64,000 nt of DNA, taken from the NCBI GenBank assembly GCA_040757055.1, contig JBFLXY010000001.1, positions 310,001-374,000 of the forward strand. Reading direction: 5' to 3'. This document shows, piece after piece, positions 16,025 to 24,268 of this stretch. The notes below the pieces were generated by a model that saw nothing but the letters and a program-made list of their open reading frames with translations, did not search any database and was not told the origin of the DNA. The stretch's first letter is position 1; the number at the start of each line of letters is the position of its first letter. The stretch is from JAJZRJ01 sp040757055. GTDB lineage: Bacteria > Desulfobacterota > Desulfobulbia > Desulfobulbales > Desulfurivibrionaceae. Made by a program: the position numbers and the translations under genes.

Positions 16025-17338
16025 ATGACCGCGCCCTCCACCGAGCATAAGGAGCCCCCCGCCTACCTGCCGGCCGGCAGCCCGAGCTCCTACCTCATCC
16101 TCTTTCGCCGCAATCCGCGCTACCGCCGCTTCTGGCTGGCCGGGGTCATCAGCCACCTCGGCAACTGGTTCAACTACATCGCCATCTTCGTGCTGCTCAA
16201 TGAACTCACCGGCACTGGTGCTGCGGTGAGCTGGTTCCTGATCGCCAAGTTCCTGCCCTCCACCATTCTCGGCCCGGCAGCCGGGGTGGCGGCCGACCGT
16301 TTCTGCCGCAAGAGCATCATGGTGGCCTGCGACGCCGGCCGGATCCTGGTGGTGCTGGCTTTCCTCCTGGTGCGGGAACCAGGGCAGGTCTGGCTGATTT
16401 ACACCCTGGCCCTCATCCAGGAATCCCTCTGGACCTTCTACGATCCGGCCCGCCGCGCCTCGGTGCCCAATCTCTGCCAACCGGAAGAGTTGAATCTCGC
16501 CAATGCCCTTTCCGGGGCAACCTGGTCGGTGATGCTCGCCATCGGCGCAGCCCTGGGCGGCTTTGTCACCGCCCGCATGGGCTGGCAGGCGGCCATTGTC
16601 ATCGATGCCGCCACCTTTGCCATCTCCGCCGCGCTCATTGCCACCATTGATCTGCCGCGGCAGCCCACTCCCGTCATCGCCCATCCGGACTGGCGGAACT
16701 ACACCGGCCTGGCCGATCTCATCGCCGGCTGCCGTTACGTCCTGCACCACCGCGCGGTGGCGGCACTGCTGCTGGTCAAAAGCGGCTGGGCCCTCTCCGG
16801 CGGCGTCCTGGTGCTGCTGGCGGTCTTCGGGGAACAGGTCTTTTCGCCCGGCGGCCAGGGAAGCGGCAGCGGCATCCTCTACAGCGCGCGCGGCATCGGT
16901 GCTGCCATCGGACCGATCCTTGCCTGGAGGCTGCTGGGCGAGTCCCACCACGCCATGTACCGCGCCATCGGGCTGGCTTTCTTTCTCTCCGGCGGTGCCT
17001 ACCTCGCCTTCAGCCTGGCGCCCGGCCTGCTTCTGGCCGCTCCTTTCGTGCTCCTGGGCCACATCGGCGGCTCGGTGCAATGGGTCTTCAGCACCACCCT
17101 GCTGCAGGAGGCGGTGGAAGACGGCTATCGGGGACGGGTGTTCGCTGCGGAGATGGGGGTGCTCACCCTGGTGCTGAGCCTCTCCACCTATTTCACCGGC
17201 GCCGCCCTGGACAACGGCACCGATCCGCGGGTGATCGGGATGCGCCTGGCCTTGCTCTTCTTCCTGCCAGGCGCCGTGTGGACCTTCTACAACTGGGGGG
17301 TTGAGGTGAAAAAGGCGTTCGAGCCACCGGCTACTTAA
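16025..17338 (+). CDS. MFS transporter (EntS/MFS_3-like)
   Basis: A 437-residue membrane protein with about twelve hydrophobic segments and the MFS loop 2-3 signature region (AAGVAADRFCRKSIMV). The overall pattern (FRRNPRYRRFWLAGVISHLG at the start, then a weakly conserved second half) fits the MFS_3 group of exporters that includes enterobactin exporter EntS. The substrate is unknown. No siderophore or drug genes are near it. The ribosome binding site is poor, so expression may be low. Its last eight bases overlap the end of the convergent HEAT-receiver gene. Confidence 0.82.
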   Translation: MTAPSTEHKEPPAYLPAGSPSSYLILFRRNPRYRRFWLAGVISHLGNWFNYIAIFVLLNELTGTGAAVSWFLIAKFLPSTILGPAAGVAADRFCRKSIMVACDAGRILVVLAFLLVREPGQVWLIYTLALIQESLWTFYDPARRASVPNLCQPEELNLANALSGATWSVMLAIGAALGGFVTARMGWQAAIVIDAATFAISAALIATIDLPRQPTPVIAHPDWRNYTGLADLIAGCRYVLHHRAVAALLLVKSGWALSGGVLVLLAVFGEQVFSPGGQGSGSGILYSARGIGAAIGPILAWRLLGESHHAMYRAIGLAFFLSGGAYLAFSLAPGLLLAAPFVLLGHIGGSVQWVFSTTLLQEAVEDGYRGRVFAAEMGVLTLVLSLSTYFTGAALDNGTDPRVIGMRLALLFFLPGAVWTFYNWGVEVKKAFEPPAT

Positions 17339-18923
17339 GAAGCGCCGCCACCTTGGCCTTGAAATCCTCCTTGCCAAAGGGCTTGGTGATGAAGTCGGTG
17401 ACCCCTGCCGCCCTGGCCAGGTCGGACTGGGACTTCTCCGACTCGGTGGTGGCCATCAGCACCGGCAGCTTCGCCAGGGCCGGATTGGCCCGGATCGCGC
17501 GGGTCAGTTCGATGCCGTCCATGTTCGGCATGTTCATGTCGGTGATCACCAGCACGAAATCGCTGTCGATCTGCAGATGGTCGTGGGCCTGTTTGCCGTC
17601 TTCGGCGGTGACCAGTTCCATGCCGAGGTCTGCCGCCACCCCCTTGTAGAAAAAGAGCATGGCCTTGGAATCGTCGGCGGCCAGCAACCGTTTGCCCGAG
17701 GCCGGGACCGATGCCGCCGCGCCCTCCAGCTTGGCGGCGTCGGCCTTGGCGCCGGCGCTACCGATTTTTTCGAGCATGGCCTTGAAGAGCCTTTTTACTT
17801 CGGGGTCGCCCGAGGACTGGATCGCGGCCAGCAGCATGGCGTTGTGCCTGCCGTCGCCATAGAGGGCGGCAAAAAGATTTCTGGCGCGGGTAGTGGCAAT
17901 GGCCCGGACGATGTGTTCCGCCTGGCTGCCGCCCTTGTCCAGCGCCTCGGTCACCACCTTCACCACCCCTGGATTGGCCAGGTGGTCCAGAGCAGTCACC
18001 ACGGCGATGAGCACCAGTTCGTCCTGCTCCGCCAGGCCGTCTGCCAGGCCGATGACGCTGCGCAGCGAGTTGATCCGGCCCAGGGCCTCGTACATGGCAA
18101 AGCGGAGGTTCGGGTCGGTCGCGCCTTCGAGATGGGCCACCAGGATGTCCGCCGCCTTCTTGTGGCCGGTAAGCCCCAGGATGTTGGCGGCCATGATCTT
18201 TTCGTCCTTGTCGCCGCTCTCCAGGGTCTTCTCCAGGGCCGGCAGCACCACCTCGCCCATGGAGCCGAGCGCGCTCAGCACCACCCGCCGGAAGGAGGGA
18301 TTGCCGTGATGGATATGGCCGATGAGGTAGTCCACCGTGGCGGCATCAGTAAAGCCGGCCACTCCTTCCACCAGCAGGGCGGTTCGCAGGTCGCAGCCCA
18401 TGGCCGTGCCCTTCACCTCGTCGCTGTTGTCGATGAGGCGGACGAGGATGTCCCGCACCGCCGGACTGTGAATGTTGGTCAGCGCCCGCAGGGCCCAGGC
18501 CACCACGGTGTAATCGTCATGGCGGAGAAAAGGCAGCAGGGTGTCCACCAGGGTGGCATCCTTGTACTGGGCCAGGGCGCGGATGATCTCGCCGGCCAGC
18601 TCGACGCTTTCGGTTGCGCCGAGCAAGGCCACCAACGGCGCCTTGAGTGAGTCGGCCTTTTCCTCGGTGGCGCGCCGCACGCAGAGCAACTGTACCTCCG
18701 GCGAGCCATGGTTCATTCCCTCCTGGATCCGGTCATACTGGCCGCCCAGCAGGTCGAAGAGGGCGTGGTAGACCATCTCGTCCACCGCCTGATCCCCTAC
18801 CGGATGCGCGTAAAGATCAAAAAGGGCGGGAACCGCGGCGGTGTCGCCCGTCTCCCGGATCTGGTCGAGCAGGGTGATCTGCTCGATCATGTCTTTCGCG
18901 CGAAAGTCCTTGAGAGCGTCCAT
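17331..18923 (-). CDS. HEAT-repeat protein with C-terminal receiver domain
   Basis: A 530-residue protein. Residues 15-340 are helical HEAT/PBS-lyase-like repeats (for instance PAVRDILVRLIDNSDEVKGT and VVLPALEKTLESGDKDEKIM). After a linker rich in Ala and Lys, residues 405-530 form a CheY-like receiver with the phosphoacceptor Asp in VLVITDMNMPNMDG and the conserved Lys in FITKPFGK. There is no DNA-binding or enzymatic output, so it probably works as a phosphorylation-controlled scaffold. It lies directly downstream of cheB on the same strand, so it is likely part of this chemotaxis-type system. ATG 18923 is chosen over an upstream start because GGAAAGGAT precedes it. Confidence 0.85.
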   Translation of the reverse strand: MDALKDFRAKDMIEQITLLDQIRETGDTAAVPALFDLYAHPVGDQAVDEMVYHALFDLLGGQYDRIQEGMNHGSPEVQLLCVRRATEEKADSLKAPLVALLGATESVELAGEIIRALAQYKDATLVDTLLPFLRHDDYTVVAWALRALTNIHSPAVRDILVRLIDNSDEVKGTAMGCDLRTALLVEGVAGFTDAATVDYLIGHIHHGNPSFRRVVLSALGSMGEVVLPALEKTLESGDKDEKIMAANILGLTGHKKAADILVAHLEGATDPNLRFAMYEALGRINSLRSVIGLADGLAEQDELVLIAVVTALDHLANPGVVKVVTEALDKGGSQAEHIVRAIATTRARNLFAALYGDGRHNAMLLAAIQSSGDPEVKRLFKAMLEKIGSAGAKADAAKLEGAAASVPASGKRLLAADDSKAMLFFYKGVAADLGMELVTAEDGKQAHDHLQIDSDFVLVITDMNMPNMDGIELTRAIRANPALAKLPVLMATTESEKSQSDLARAAGVTDFITKPFGKEDFKAKVAALLK

Positions 18924-19028
18924 ATCCTTTCCGTGGTTGTGGTTCCCATCAGGATCTGCCCGGAGCGCCAAAAATCACGGCCCCGGTGCGCCGAATCATC
19001 CTAATTGTACTGATTGCCGGCGCGAGAA

Positions 19029-20099
19029 TCAAATAGTTTGCAACCGCAGGACCTCCGACGCAATCCGCTCCAGCGGCAACACCTTGTCCACCCCGCCCAG
19101 GGAGATGGCCTCCTTGGGCATGCCGAAAACCACGCAGGATTTCTCATCCTGGGCGATGGTGCAGGCCCCGGCCTCCTTCATCTCCAGCATGCCGCGGGCG
19201 CCGTCGTCGCCCATGCCGGTCATGATGACGCCGATGGCGTTTTTGCCGGCATAGCGGGCGGTGGAACGGAAGAGCACATCCACCGACGGCCGATGGCGAC
19301 AGACCAGGGGACCATCCTTGACCTCCACATAGTAACGGGCACCGCTGCGCTTGAGCATGGTATGATGGTTGCCCGGCGCGATCAGGGCCTGGCCGCGCAG
19401 CACCGTGTCGCCGTCCTCCGCCTCCTTGATCCGGATACGGCAGATGGAATCCAGCCGCTGGGCAAAGGCACGGGTGAACCCTTCCGGCATGTGCTGGACG
19501 ATGACGATGCCGGAACAATCGCCGGGCAGGGCTTCGAGAAAGACCCGCAGCGCCTCGGTGCCTCCGGTGGAGGCGCCCACCGCCACCACCCGTTCGGTGG
19601 TCTGCACCATGGCCTTGGCCGGGGGCGGCAGCATGACGTCGGCGGTGAGCTTCTTCTCCACATGCCGGATGCTGGCCGAGGCCACCGGCCGCACCCGCAC
19701 CTTGGCGGCCGCCTTCACCGCGTCGCAGATGCGGATGCGCGACTCCTCGATGAACTGCTTGGTGCCGAGCTTGGGCTTGGTGATGATATCCACCGCCCCG
19801 TATTCCAGGGCCTTGATGGTGGTCTCCGCCCCGCTTTCGGTGAGGGTCGAGCAGATTACCACCGGAATCGGATGCTGGGTCATGATCTTGTGCAGGAAGG
19901 TGATGCCGTCCATGCGCGGCATCTCCACATCGAGCACGATGACGTCCGGCACCTCCCTGGCGATATAGTCCGCCGCCACGAAGGGATCGCGCGCCGCGCC
20001 CATCACCTCGATCATGGGGTCCGACTCCAGGGTCTCGGTCAGGGCCTGGCGGACCACCGCGGAATCGTCAACAATGAGTACCCGCAACTTGCCTGTCAT
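19029..20099 (-). CDS. cheB: Chemotaxis methylesterase/deamidase CheB
   Basis: A 356-residue response regulator that removes methyl groups from chemoreceptor glutamates. The receiver domain (3-122) has DDS at 11-13, phosphoacceptor Asp57 (VIVLDVEMPRMDG) and the ITKPK block. The C-terminal esterase has the triad Ser177 (AVGASTGGTEAL), His203 (VQHMPEGFT) and Asp298/299 (TGMGDDGARGM). It starts two bases after the cheD stop, in a cheA-W-R-D-B order that gives a full adaptation module. Confidence 0.95.
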   Translation of the reverse strand: MTGKLRVLIVDDSAVVRQALTETLESDPMIEVMGAARDPFVAADYIAREVPDVIVLDVEMPRMDGITFLHKIMTQHPIPVVICSTLTESGAETTIKALEYGAVDIITKPKLGTKQFIEESRIRICDAVKAAAKVRVRPVASASIRHVEKKLTADVMLPPPAKAMVQTTERVVAVGASTGGTEALRVFLEALPGDCSGIVIVQHMPEGFTRAFAQRLDSICRIRIKEAEDGDTVLRGQALIAPGNHHTMLKRSGARYYVEVKDGPLVCRHRPSVDVLFRSTARYAGKNAIGVIMTGMGDDGARGMLEMKEAGACTIAQDEKSCVVFGMPKEAISLGGVDKVLPLERIASEVLRLQTI

Positions 20100-20101
20100 G
20101 T

Positions 20102-20608
20102 TCAGTCGATGGACCGCTGCAAAAGTTTGAGATAGACTTCGCCGGTATGGGTGTAGAAAAAGAGCTTGCAGCCCCGGTCGCCGCCCACATGCTCGGTCAC
20201 GATGGTGACCCCGTGCTTCCTGAGGGCCTCCTTGGCCGCCCGGATGTTCTGCGCGCCGATGGTGGGTGCCTGGGCAGCCAGGCCGATCTTGAGGCTCAGC
20301 ACGTCGGCCCCGCCAAAAAGCTTGGCCTCAAGACGCGCGCAGGAAAACCCTTTCTGCCGGGCCATGACCTCCACCATATACGAAACCGAGGTATCGACGA
20401 AGCGGAAGCTCTCCTCCTGATGCCCCGGTTTTTCCGGCATCACGCCATGGCACATGGCGCCGGTCCGGTTCGCCGGGCAATGGAGGCAGACCGAGACGCA
20501 GGAACCGAGGATGGTGGTGATCAGCGTCGGCTCCTTGGCCACGAAGAGTTCGCCGGGATGGAGATTGACCACCGGCAGTTCGGCGTGCAGCGGATCTACT
20601 TGAGGCAT
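20102..20608 (-). CDS. cheD: Chemoreceptor glutamine deamidase CheD
   Basis: A 168-residue protein that deamidates receptor glutamines and can stimulate CheC-type phosphatases. The catalytic Cys37 (ILGSCVSVC) and His54 (MCHGVMPE) are in place, and the C-terminal block GGDRGCKLFFYTHTGEVYL is conserved. ATG 20608 overlaps the cheR 3' end by 13 bases, which suggests coupling. The open frame runs on upstream into cheR, but that part is antisense-like noise. Confidence 0.92.
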   Translation of the reverse strand: MPQVDPLHAELPVVNLHPGELFVAKEPTLITTILGSCVSVCLHCPANRTGAMCHGVMPEKPGHQEESFRFVDTSVSYMVEVMARQKGFSCARLEAKLFGGADVLSLKIGLAAQAPTIGAQNIRAAKEALRKHGVTIVTEHVGGDRGCKLFFYTHTGEVYLKLLQRSID

Positions 20609-21492
20609 TTGTACACCGCTGAATCGACCCGCTCCATCCGGTCGGTGATCCCCTCCAGCGATTCGGAATGGCCGGTGAAGAGATAGCCGCCCGGCGCGAA
20701 CTGCCGGTAGAATTTCTCGAACAGGGTGCGCTGGGTCGGGCGATCGAAATAGATGATGACATTGCGGCAGAAGATGATGTCCATCTTCTTGTCGATCCCG
20801 AAATCGCGGTCCATGAAGTTGAGCCGCTGGAGATGCACCTTCCGCCGCAGTTCCGGCACCACCCGATGAAAGCCGTTGTGGCGGCCCTTGCCCTTCATCA
20901 GGTATTTGTGGCGCAGGTAGGCCGGCACCGGCGCCACCACCTCGTCGCTGTAGATCGCCTCCGCAGCGGCCTCCAAGGCCTGGGTGCAGATGTCGGTGGC
21001 GAGAATCTCGTAATCGAGCTGCGGATTTTTGGCACAGAATTCCTGGAGCACCATGGCCAGGGTATAAGGTTCCTGCCCGGTGGAGCAGCCGGCGCTCCAC
21101 ACGCGCAGGGTGCGGGACTGCGCCCGGCTGCCCTGCCGCGCCAGAAACTCCGGCAGCACCTTCTGGTTCATCACCTCGAAATGCTGGGATTCACGGAAGA
21201 AATCTGTCTTGTTGGTGCTGACCACGTCGATCATGTGATACAGCTCGTTGGCCTGGCCCTCCGGACTCAGCACATAGTCGAGATACTCCCTGTAGGAAGG
21301 AATGTTCAGTCGCCGCAGCCTTTTCTGCAGGCGGGCGGAAAGCATGGTCTTCTTGATCGGCGGCAGTTTGATGCCGCAGATCTCGTAGATAAAGGCGCTG
21401 AATTTCTCGAATTCCCGGTCGGACAGCGCCGGCGACGCCGTGCCGTTGCCGCCGGCAGCCCCCGAATCAGTGGTCAGTCCCATAACGCTCAT
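20596..21492 (-). CDS. cheR: Chemoreceptor methyltransferase CheR
   Basis: A 298-residue SAM-dependent enzyme that methylates receptor glutamates. It has the N-terminal helical domain (EFEKFSAFIYEICGIKLPP) and the SAM-binding motif I (VWSAGCSTGQEPYTLAM). FCRNVIIYFDRPTQ follows in the Rossmann domain, and GYLFTGHSESL is near the end. It contains the beta-subdomain expected in pentapeptide-dependent CheR proteins, which fits the shared C-terminal tails of the five receptors encoded nearby. Confidence 0.95.
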   Translation of the reverse strand: MSVMGLTTDSGAAGGNGTASPALSDREFEKFSAFIYEICGIKLPPIKKTMLSARLQKRLRRLNIPSYREYLDYVLSPEGQANELYHMIDVVSTNKTDFFRESQHFEVMNQKVLPEFLARQGSRAQSRTLRVWSAGCSTGQEPYTLAMVLQEFCAKNPQLDYEILATDICTQALEAAAEAIYSDEVVAPVPAYLRHKYLMKGKGRHNGFHRVVPELRRKVHLQRLNFMDRDFGIDKKMDIIFCRNVIIYFDRPTQRTLFEKFYRQFAPGGYLFTGHSESLEGITDRMERVDSAVYKCLK

Positions 21493-21540
21493 CGTTCAAA
21501 AAAACCGGGCGGTTCCGCCCATGGTGATCCGGCACCGACC

Positions 21541-22077
21541 TCAGGCTGCGCCGACGCCGGCCGCGGCTTCCATGGCCGCGCCGGCCATCTCGCCGCGCAG
21601 GGCTGCCTCGCCTTCGCTGGCCAGCACCCGGTCGATGTCGAGGATGATGAGAAATTTGTCTTCGCCCTGCCGGCCCATGCCCTTGATGAATTCGGTGTTG
21701 AGGTTGGTGCCCATGCGCGGCACCGCCTCGATGTCCTCCGCCTGGAGGTCGAGCACCATCTGGACGGAATCGGTGAGTACCCCCATTTCCACCATGGCGC
21801 CTTCCACCTCCAGTTCCACGATCATGATGCAGGTGTTCTTGGTGTGGCTGATCACGCCCATGCCGAGCTTCTGGCCGAGGTCCATGACAGGCACCACGCT
21901 GCCGCGCAGGTTGATGACGCCGGAAAGATATTCGGGCATGCGGGGAATCCGGGTGAGGGTGGTCACATCGAGCACCTCCCGCACTTTGCCGATCTCGATG
22001 GCAAAACCCTCGTCGCGCAGCACAAAGGTGAGATACTGGGTGGCCTGCTGTTCCATGGTTTCGGTAGTGGTGGCCAT
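21541..22077 (-). CDS. cheW: Chemotaxis coupling protein CheW
   Basis: A 178-residue SH3-like scaffold that links receptors to CheA. The core spans residues 12-160 (YLTFVLRDEGFAIEIGKVRE, then LTRIPRMPEYLSGVINLRGS and VVPVMDL), which are standard CheW hallmarks. The last 18 residues are Ala/Gly-rich and look like a flexible tail. It lies 37 bases after cheA and 48 before cheR. Confidence 0.95.
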   Translation of the reverse strand: MATTTETMEQQATQYLTFVLRDEGFAIEIGKVREVLDVTTLTRIPRMPEYLSGVINLRGSVVPVMDLGQKLGMGVISHTKNTCIMIVELEVEGAMVEMGVLTDSVQMVLDLQAEDIEAVPRMGTNLNTEFIKGMGRQGEDKFLIILDIDRVLASEGEAALRGEMAGAAMEAAAGVGAA

Positions 22078-22114
22078 GACTCATTCCCTCCGCGTCTGTT
22101 TCGCCTTGCGGCGT

Positions 22115-24250
22115 TTAGTGAACGGTTTCCCGGATCGCGCTCTGCTCTTCGAGGCGCGCATGCTTCAGAACATTGGGCATGTCGAGGATCAGGGCCACCT
22201 CGCCGTTGCCGAGGATGGTGGAACCGGAAACCCCGACGGCGTTGCGGTAGACCCAGCCCAGCGACTTCAGCACGGTCTGGTGTTCGCCGATGACGTCGTC
22301 CAGCACCACCCCGAAGCGCTCATCATTGATCTGCACGATCACCAGCTGCTCGAGATCGGGCCGTTCGCCTGGAATCTCGAAAAAGTCCCGCAACCGCACA
22401 TAGGGCACCAGCTGGTCCCGCACCGGCAGCACCCGGCGTTCGTGGAAGCGGGCAATGTCCTCCCTGGTCAGTTCCACGCACTCCAGCACCTGCGAAAGCG
22501 GCAGCACGAAATGGGTGTCCTCCACCTGCACCAGCAGACCGTCGATGATGGCCAGGGTCAGCGGCAGGGTGATGGTGATGGTGGTGCCCCGGCCCCTGGT
22601 GCTGCTCTGCACCGACACCGAGCCCTTCAACCCCTCCACCGTGCTCTTCACCACGTCCATGCCGACGCCGCGGCCGGAAACGCTGGTAACGGTGCTGGCG
22701 GTGGAAAGGCCCGGCGCGAAGATGGTATTGAAGATCTCCACATCGCTTACCTCGGCGTCCGGCTTAATCAGGCCCTTGGCAATGGCCTTCTCGCGGATTT
22801 TCTCCCGGTCGAGGCCGCGGCCGTCGTCGGAGACGGTGATCAACACATTGGCGCCGGCGTGGGTGGCCGAGAGCCGGATCGTGCCCCGCCGCGGCTTGCC
22901 TTCGGCCTCGCGCTCGTCCGGCGACTCGATGCCATGGTCGATGCTGTTGCGGATGAGGTGCACCAGCGGGTCGCCCAACTGATCGATGACGTTCTTGTCG
23001 AGTTCGGTCTCGGCGCCGTCGGTGACCATGACCACATCCTTGCCCAGTTCGGTGGAGAGGTCGCGCACCAGCCGTTTGAAGCGGGCAAAGGTTGTGCCGA
23101 TGGGCAGCATGCGGATGTTGAGCACGCAGTCCCGCATCTCGGCGGTGAGACGTTCGATCTGCTCCACCGGGTCCACCAGATCGGCGGCGCCAAGCTGGGA
23201 CGAGACCTGGGTCAGCCGCGCCTGGGTCACCACCAGTTCGCCCACCAGATTGATGAGCCGGTCGAGCTTGTCGGCCCCCACCTTGATGGAATCCGCCGCC
23301 TTGGCTTTCTGCGCCGCCAGCTTCTGGCGCTTGAGCATCTCCTGTTCGGCCAGGGCCGACTCAACCTTGGTGCGGCTGACCAGCCTGGCATCCACCAGCA
23401 GTTCGCCCAGCGGCTTCTGTTTTTCCAGGATATCCTTCAGGGTCTCGGGTGCGATCTCGCCCCGTTCCACCAGGATTTCTCCCAGCCGCTTGTGCTCGCT
23501 GAACTCCTCGTCGCCCTCGGTGGCGAGCGGCACCACCTTCACCAGACAGCTCGACTCGGCAAAGACAAAGACATCCTTGACCGCGTTGATGCCGTGGCTG
23601 GTGGTGAGCAGTGCTTCCCACAGGCCATGGTCCCCCTCGGCCCCCCCCTCCTCCTCATGGAGAAAAACGGTGCAGTCGCCGAGCCGGCGCAGTTCGGCAA
23701 AAAGCTGCTCCACATCGCCGCCGGCGGAAAAAAACTCGGCGGAGGGCTTCAGATGAATCCGGTAGTGGGTGCGCTGCCCCTCGGTTTTGTCGGCGGTTGG
23801 CGGGACCCCGGCCGGAACCTCTTCGGTTTTGTCCTTGGCGGCCGGAGCCGGGGCTGCGCCGCCGGTGGCCGCCGTCACCAGTGCCTGCAGGCCGGCGATA
23901 ATCTCCTCGCCGCGTGCGGCATCGGCCGTCCCGCCGCCGGTGGCGGCGTCGAGCAGGGAGGTGATGTGGTCGCGCGAGGCCAGGGTGAGATCGATCAGCC
24001 CCTTGGTCACCGGCACCGTGCCGTCGCGCACCTTGTCGAGCACCGTCTCCACATGGTGGGTGAACTTGGCGATGTCGTCAAAACCGAACATGGCGCCGGA
24101 GCCCTTGATGGTATGCATGGCCCGGAAGACCCGGCCGACGATCTTGAGGTCGGCCGGATCCTTCTCCAGTTCCAGCAGGGCGTTTTCCAGCTCCTCCAGA
24201 AGTTCCGCCGCCTCTTCGCGGAACACCTCGCCGTACTCTGATTCACTCAT
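22115..24250 (-). CDS. cheA: Chemotaxis histidine kinase CheA
   Basis: A 711-residue kinase. The Hpt (P1) domain carries phosphorylatable His46 (FRAMHTIKGSGAMFG). An Ala/Pro-rich linker follows, then an unusual central block, about residues 230-300, with LGEILVERGEIAPETLKDIL and LGELLVDARLVSRTKVESAL. This is a duplicated motif in the place where the CheY-binding P2 would be. The dimerisation domain (VGADKLDRLINLVGELVVTQ), ATPase (HLIRNSIDHGIESPDERE, GRGVGMDVVKSTVEGLKG) and CheW-like regulatory domain (VLPLSQVLECVEL) complete it. The first chemoreceptor gene lies 18 bases upstream, probably in the same operon. Confidence 0.95.
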   Translation of the reverse strand: MSESEYGEVFREEAAELLEELENALLELEKDPADLKIVGRVFRAMHTIKGSGAMFGFDDIAKFTHHVETVLDKVRDGTVPVTKGLIDLTLASRDHITSLLDAATGGGTADAARGEEIIAGLQALVTAATGGAAPAPAAKDKTEEVPAGVPPTADKTEGQRTHYRIHLKPSAEFFSAGGDVEQLFAELRRLGDCTVFLHEEEGGAEGDHGLWEALLTTSHGINAVKDVFVFAESSCLVKVVPLATEGDEEFSEHKRLGEILVERGEIAPETLKDILEKQKPLGELLVDARLVSRTKVESALAEQEMLKRQKLAAQKAKAADSIKVGADKLDRLINLVGELVVTQARLTQVSSQLGAADLVDPVEQIERLTAEMRDCVLNIRMLPIGTTFARFKRLVRDLSTELGKDVVMVTDGAETELDKNVIDQLGDPLVHLIRNSIDHGIESPDEREAEGKPRRGTIRLSATHAGANVLITVSDDGRGLDREKIREKAIAKGLIKPDAEVSDVEIFNTIFAPGLSTASTVTSVSGRGVGMDVVKSTVEGLKGSVSVQSSTRGRGTTITITLPLTLAIIDGLLVQVEDTHFVLPLSQVLECVELTREDIARFHERRVLPVRDQLVPYVRLRDFFEIPGERPDLEQLVIVQINDERFGVVLDDVIGEHQTVLKSLGWVYRNAVGVSGSTILGNGEVALILDMPNVLKHARLEEQSAIRETVH

Positions 24251-24268
24251 GGCGCACCCTTTCTCAGG

